Assembly: GCA_964479445.1 (NCBI GenBank)
Contig: CAYZMH010000042.1
Span: 1-28,856, forward strand
Direction of reading: 5' to 3'
DNA length: 28,856 bases
Source of the DNA: CAYZMH01 sp964479445
GTDB taxonomy: Bacteria > Bacteroidota > Bacteroidia > Bacteroidales > GCA-2748055
The notes under the pieces: generated by a model
What the model was told of the DNA's origin: nothing
Database searches by the model: none
Seen by the model: only the letters and a program-made list of their open reading frames with translations
Shown here: in pieces, positions 26,301 through 28,856 of the stretch
Position numbering within the stretch: position 1 is the stretch's first letter
Layout: every line of letters begins with the position of its first letter
Translations under genes and position numbers: made by a program

Positions 26301-26376
26301 TGTCAAGGTTGTTCGCTTCCTGATCTGAGCAGGAGCATGCTGCAAACACAATGGCTATAATAATCAAACGTCGCAT
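23356..26376 (-). CDS. GH92 alpha-mannosidase-like lipoprotein with chitobiase-C-like and F5/8C-like domains
   Basis: The 1006-residue protein starts MRRLIIIAIVFAACSCSDQE, a lipoprotein signal with lipidation at Cys14 or Cys16; the frame continues upstream to 26463, but this start is chosen for the lipobox. Residues 20-740 are GH92: M-I-G-T-D-G-T-G-H-T-F-P-G-A-T-V-P-F-G, T-F-S-T-W-D-T-Y-R, G-Y-G/K-H-G-D-E-P-S-H-H and G-Q-M-S-A-W-Y-V-F-S-A-L-G-F-Y-P-V. GH92 enzymes are calcium-dependent, inverting exo-alpha-mannosidases. Residues about 775-845 look like a chitobiase C-terminal domain (T-I-H-Y-T-L-D-G-S-S-P-D), and about 860-1006 like an F5/8 type C (CBM32-like) module. The usual E-G-N-x-W-Q-Y motif is S-G-N-I-W-G-Y (Ser542), and the acidic pair before G-Q-M-S is Glu644-Asp645, so activity or specificity may differ. 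It is probably surface or periplasmic. Confidence 0.93.
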   Translation of the reverse strand: MRRLIIIAIVFAACSCSDQEANNLDMVDPMIGTDGTGHTFPGATVPFGMVQLSPSNDFKGWAWCSGYHYQDSVLKGFAHTHISGAGLTGLGDFLFMPTTGEPKLLPGSEAEPETGYRSRFSHKRENASPGYYQVHLDDYDIRVELTAGRRSGYHRYTFKKEGAGNVIIDPTHSVGEAVIDAGVEFLSDTELRGFKKSTGDAGTPRTVFFYARFSKPFSAKGVYENGRLVKEKEKVNAPDARAYVRFNVEKGEKIEAGVALSFVNQKGAEENFEHETAGYSFDEALKNARDLWKEKLEKFDIEAQSKEDERTFYTAVYHSYISPNLIADVNGNYIIEGEKYGEDPDHYSTFSTWDTYRALHPLFTIIDNKSNARFVQSLVSRHFVQKVGLPLWEFIGHDNKCMIGYNTVSPMVEAVLKNNEGVDAEKVYEAVTAAANNTDPSKSSVVYGLNGMEGYLKMYRVPGEINTSVAKTTEQNYFDWCIAQLAKKLGKMEEYEYYKTRSLGYRDLFHPEHKKLWPKYASGKWRAMDTTSWYDYEMNYVSGNIWGYSSYVPHDVSGLSNMIGGPGAFAHWLDDVFSDTVTLKGKKHVDISGFIGKYGHGDEPSHHMTYLYNYTGKPWKTQEKVRRVMRDFYSDEPDGLVNNEDLGQMSAWYVFSALGFYPVNPCGLYYDIGSPRVEKGTIHLENGKSFTVIARNNRENNVYIESATLNGEPFNRNYITHEEIMQGGVLKMTMGPEPNMERGITGQARPASSVELTGTGKSERVVPAPFDDKKRFVFEEQTEVKLSCLDPEATIHYTLDGSSPDQSTERYTAAIRLTEQTTIKAIAVREGWTPSVVMEQTYVKGLDLREGNDIGRIEITSPPDVRGDKRGRTQFDGIPATSYHSDKNWSVWRMKDAAWTVAFNETTTINRVTVTYLDHTGMNIFPPEAISLSFSRDGESFHPLKEQTDIPVRETLNPEINRMTIRFDPVKAKHLKVVVNPFGPMPNWYKGSGQPASLYIGELMIH

Positions 26377-26416
26377 AGAAATATCTTTTACAGGGAACCG
26401 TATCGTACCGGGTACC

Positions 26417-27721
26417 TTAGTTACTTTCAGACCAAATCGCTTTAATGGTTTCTTCCTGGCCAAACCCTTTGGGGCAGGCTTCTGACTTCATATTTGCCCG
26501 GTACCGGTAGATGTCTCCTATGGGGTCGGATGCAATGGTTGTAAATCCCGGCATTTGCAGGTGTCCGGCCGGATCGGTCTCTTCGATCCAGTTGTGGGCA
26601 TATTTTAGCCACTCGTTTCGGTATTCATCGCTGCAGTGGGCAAACCAGGATATTTCATCCCAGCCCCAGGGCCACCACCACTCATCACCACCGCACACCC
26701 CCGGGTTGGAGGCTCCTGAATTATCCAGTTCCACCAGGTACGGCAGCGATTCACATTCCCATCCGCTCGGAGTGATGCCTCCCTTACTGTTCTTGTAGAT
26801 GGCATCGTGATAACCCACCTCGAGCACGGTCTCATAAGGATTACCGCAAATCTCTTTTGGTCTGACCGGGAACGAATGAAAATCAAACAACAGACTCCCT
26901 TCTTCGTCTGTAATGCCGTGCGGTTTATCACTTCCATGCCTGGAGGGCACATGGGCATCAAAAAGGACATACTTTCTCCGTCCGTTTTCGGCGGCATAGT
27001 CTCTAATTCTTGCAACCAATTCAAATAAGATTTCATTTTCCGGGTCATTGTCATTCATCAGTTGAATCTGACCAAAGTGGATGCTTTCAAATCCTGCGTC
27101 AATATAGCGGGTAGCACGATAGAAGAAATACATCTGCGTTTCAATTTGAGCCAGATCCGGAACTGATCCTCCTTCTACCCAGTGATCGTGGTAGAGGTAA
27201 TCTTTATCGGTTAATTTGTCGGCATCATAGAGCATCTCCTGGTAGTTGAAATTCCTCTCCTCAACGGGCATGTTAAATTCCCTGAACACGTACCCGGGGA
27301 TCCTGATCTGATCAACACCGTAATCCGTCAACTCATTATTGCTGTGAAAAACAGCTTCGAACAGACAGCATTGAAGCATGAATTCCGGATCAATCTGGTG
27401 AGCCTGTTCAGCACGCTTTTCCACCAGTTTAAAATGATCTTCATCCGGCACAAGGGGTGTCCAGACGAATGCTGCCCTGCCGATAAATTTAGCGCCGACA
27501 TTTCTCAACATCCTGATGTTTTCATAGAAATCTGCATCATCGATAGCATGGCACAATTCACCCTGGGTGATTGCCCTGGATAAATAGTTGTTGAGCACTT
27601 CTTCCGAGATGGAACCGTTTATTTCATACCGGCTCTCCTGCGGTTCATCTTTGCATGAGAACAGCATCACCGAGCAGATGATAAGGGCAACAAATCCCTT
27701 TGGGTGTGGTAACTTAGTCAT
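26417..27721 (-). CDS. Family X protein 2: lipoprotein, putative TIM-barrel-like enzyme
   Basis: The 434-residue protein has a lipoprotein signal (C-S-V-M-L-F-S-C, lipidated Cys23) followed by K-D-E, which resembles the Bacteroidota surface lipoprotein export signal. The rest is the same domain as 10244-11977, with near-identical blocks: Y-L-S-R-A-I-T-Q-G-E-L-C, K-F-I-G-R-A-A-F-V-W-T-P, Q-C-C-L-F-E-A-V-F, R-Y-I-D-A-G-F-E-S-I-H-F-G-Q, L-F-D-A-H, G-G-I-T-P-S-G-W-E-C-E-S-L-P-Y-L-V-E-L-D, W-G-W-D-E-I-S-W-F and G-H-L-Q-M-P-G. It has no T9SS domain. Every acidic position listed for protein 1 is kept. It lies 13 bases after family X protein 3 and 40 bases before the GH92 start, in what looks like one operon, so it probably acts on the same mannose-rich glycan. 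I do not recognise the family by name. Confidence 0.8.
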   Translation of the reverse strand: MTKLPHPKGFVALIICSVMLFSCKDEPQESRYEINGSISEEVLNNYLSRAITQGELCHAIDDADFYENIRMLRNVGAKFIGRAAFVWTPLVPDEDHFKLVEKRAEQAHQIDPEFMLQCCLFEAVFHSNNELTDYGVDQIRIPGYVFREFNMPVEERNFNYQEMLYDADKLTDKDYLYHDHWVEGGSVPDLAQIETQMYFFYRATRYIDAGFESIHFGQIQLMNDNDPENEILFELVARIRDYAAENGRRKYVLFDAHVPSRHGSDKPHGITDEEGSLLFDFHSFPVRPKEICGNPYETVLEVGYHDAIYKNSKGGITPSGWECESLPYLVELDNSGASNPGVCGGDEWWWPWGWDEISWFAHCSDEYRNEWLKYAHNWIEETDPAGHLQMPGFTTIASDPIGDIYRYRANMKSEACPKGFGQEETIKAIWSESN

Positions 27722-27734
27722 TCGTTTATTCTAT

Positions 27735-28856
27735 TTAGTTTTCAGACCAGAGTTCATTAATTTTGCTTTCCAGGCCGGTGCCCTGAGGACAGTTTTCACC
27801 GGGATTGTTCGCTTTATACTTGTGTCGCGGATTCTCTCCGTCCACCACGACGCGTGTAACGGGCATCTGCAAATGACCGAAAGGTGCATGTTCATCGATC
27901 CACCGGTAGGCATATTCCAGCCACTGTTTTTGTTCTTGCGGTGATTTGAGACTGAACCATGTTATTTCATCATATCCCCAGATAAAGGGATCTGTGACAT
28001 CGCTTTGCCTGCCCGGGGTATCACTGATGCCGAAATTATCAAACTCCACGAGGTAGGGTAGCCGTTCGCAGTTCCAACCGCTCGGGGTTATACCTCCTTT
28101 GCTTTTCTGATAGATACTCTCCTGCCAGGTCTCTTTAACCGGATAGTCTACTTTCAAAACACCTTCCAGTCTTTTTTCTTCACTCTCCTGGATTCTCAAC
28201 GGAAATGAATTAAAATCCAGGAGGTGTTTTCCGTCTCTCAGATACCCCCTCGAGGTGTGCGCATCATGCAGAACAAAGGATCTGCGTGCATGCTGATTGG
28301 CATAGGATCTGACTTTATCAATCAGTTCAAACCAGTTTTCCCATTCATCATCCCGCATTCCGGTAAGACCTACCTGACCCCAGTGTATGGCCTCAAATCC
28401 TGCATCAATGTAACGCGTAGCCAGGGTATAGAACCAGAGTTTCGTTTCAATCCGGGTAATATCAGGCACACTGGCCTGACCAAAATGATTTACGAAAGAG
28501 CCATCCTCGAATAGCATCGCCCGGAAGTCGAAAGGTCTTTTTTGAATGGGCAGCCGGAAGGCTTCAAAGGCATGTTCGGGAATCGAGATTTTCTCCACTT
28601 CCGGTGTGACTACCTCAAAGATGCCTGCCTGAAACACCACATCGGGATCTTTCTCATGCACTTCCCGGATGATATCACCGGCATAGGATAAAAATTCCGG
28701 GTCATTCAAAGCAGTTTCCTTCCCCCACCTGAAAATGGCACGGCCGACGAATTTCACGTCCAGATTATGGATCAGCCGAATGTCATCATCCAGGCATGAG
28801 CTGGCACCGTCCTGTATATAGGCCGGGGGGGTGCATAATTCGGCCATGGTAACGGC
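27735..28856 (-). CDS. Family X protein 3 (5' end outside window)
   Basis: The frame is open to the right edge: residues A-V-T precede the ATG at 28847 and align with A-I-T in the motif R-A-I-T-Q-G-E-L-C of the paralogues, so that ATG is internal and the start lies beyond the window. At least 373 residues are visible. It is the most divergent copy: the second block reads K-F-V-G-R-A-I-F-R-W, then F-Q-A-G-I-F-E-V-V, Y-I-D-A-G-F-E-A-I-H-W-G-Q, V-L-H-D-A-H, G-G-I-T-P-S-G-W-N-C-E-R-L-P-Y-L-V-E-F-D-N and W-G-Y-D-E-I-T-W-F. The acidic set and both cysteines are kept. The visible C-terminus ends at N-E-L-W-S-E-N with no sorting domain. Its export signal cannot be judged. It is the most upstream visible gene of the mannosidase operon. 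Confidence 0.8.
   Translation of the reverse strand, partial: AVTMAELCTPPAYIQDGASSCLDDDIRLIHNLDVKFVGRAIFRWGKETALNDPEFLSYAGDIIREVHEKDPDVVFQAGIFEVVTPEVEKISIPEHAFEAFRLPIQKRPFDFRAMLFEDGSFVNHFGQASVPDITRIETKLWFYTLATRYIDAGFEAIHWGQVGLTGMRDDEWENWFELIDKVRSYANQHARRSFVLHDAHTSRGYLRDGKHLLDFNSFPLRIQESEEKRLEGVLKVDYPVKETWQESIYQKSKGGITPSGWNCERLPYLVEFDNFGISDTPGRQSDVTDPFIWGYDEITWFSLKSPQEQKQWLEYAYRWIDEHAPFGHLQMPVTRVVVDGENPRHKYKANNPGENCPQGTGLESKINELWSEN

Noticed and set aside
26377..26463. Longer N-terminus for the GH92 protein
   Set aside because: It would place basic residues before a perfect lipoprotein signal and overlap the preceding stop codon; the start at 26376 fits better.
28845..28847. ATG as start of family X protein 3
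   Set aside because: Upstream codons A-V-T align with A-I-T in the paralogues, so the gene runs off the window.

Overview
The window looks like chromosome of a Bacteroidota bacterium, probably an anaerobic or facultative polysaccharide degrader from the Bacteroidales/Marinilabiliales side. This rests on type IX secretion (T9SS) type A C-terminal sorting domains on three proteins, Bacteroidota-style lipoproteins, an STN/carboxypeptidase-like TonB-dependent receptor, AraC regulators with N-terminal cupins, GH92 and GH130 enzymes, and an oxygen-sensitive glycyl radical enzyme with its activase. No rRNA, tRNA, CRISPR, insertion sequence or SusC/SusD pair was seen.

Left part (1-8.9 kb, mostly + strand): the tail of a T9SS-secreted protein; a long intergenic stretch with nested hairpins and a clear terminator; a small exported protein; a scar in which the 5' part of a peroxiredoxin gene (frameshifted) abuts a TonB-dependent receptor that has lost its signal peptide; an AGE-family (cellobiose/mannobiose 2-epimerase-like) enzyme; an AraC regulator on the minus strand; and a sodium/solute symporter.

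Middle part (9.1-15.2 kb, all minus): four exported proteins. Two are built from receptor-L-domain-like repeats, one is a T9SS-exported member of an enzyme-like family I do not recognise (here called family X), and one has two 98-residue repeats plus a sorting domain. Next (15.5-20 kb, minus) come activase, glycyl radical enzyme and a sugar-porter MFS transporter. The radical enzyme has an intact glycyl loop but an active-site loop, G-C-N-W, that matches neither pyruvate formate-lyase nor the C-x-E dehydratases.

Right part (20.2-28.9 kb, minus): a compact cluster reading, in transcription order, family X (partial), family X (lipoprotein), GH92 alpha-mannosidase-like lipoprotein, GH130 mannoside phosphorylase, SGNH hydrolase, AraC regulator. 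With the epimerase, symporter and MFS porter it reads as a locus for mannose-containing glycans: outside trimming (GH92, family X), deacylation (SGNH), uptake (symporter, MFS), then phosphorolysis and epimerisation (GH130, AGE). The radical enzyme may act on a sugar or product from this route. The best candidates for undescribed biology are family X (three paralogues exported by at least two routes), the glycyl radical enzyme module, the GH92 with a substituted active-site motif, and the L-domain proteins with a shared C-terminal cap.
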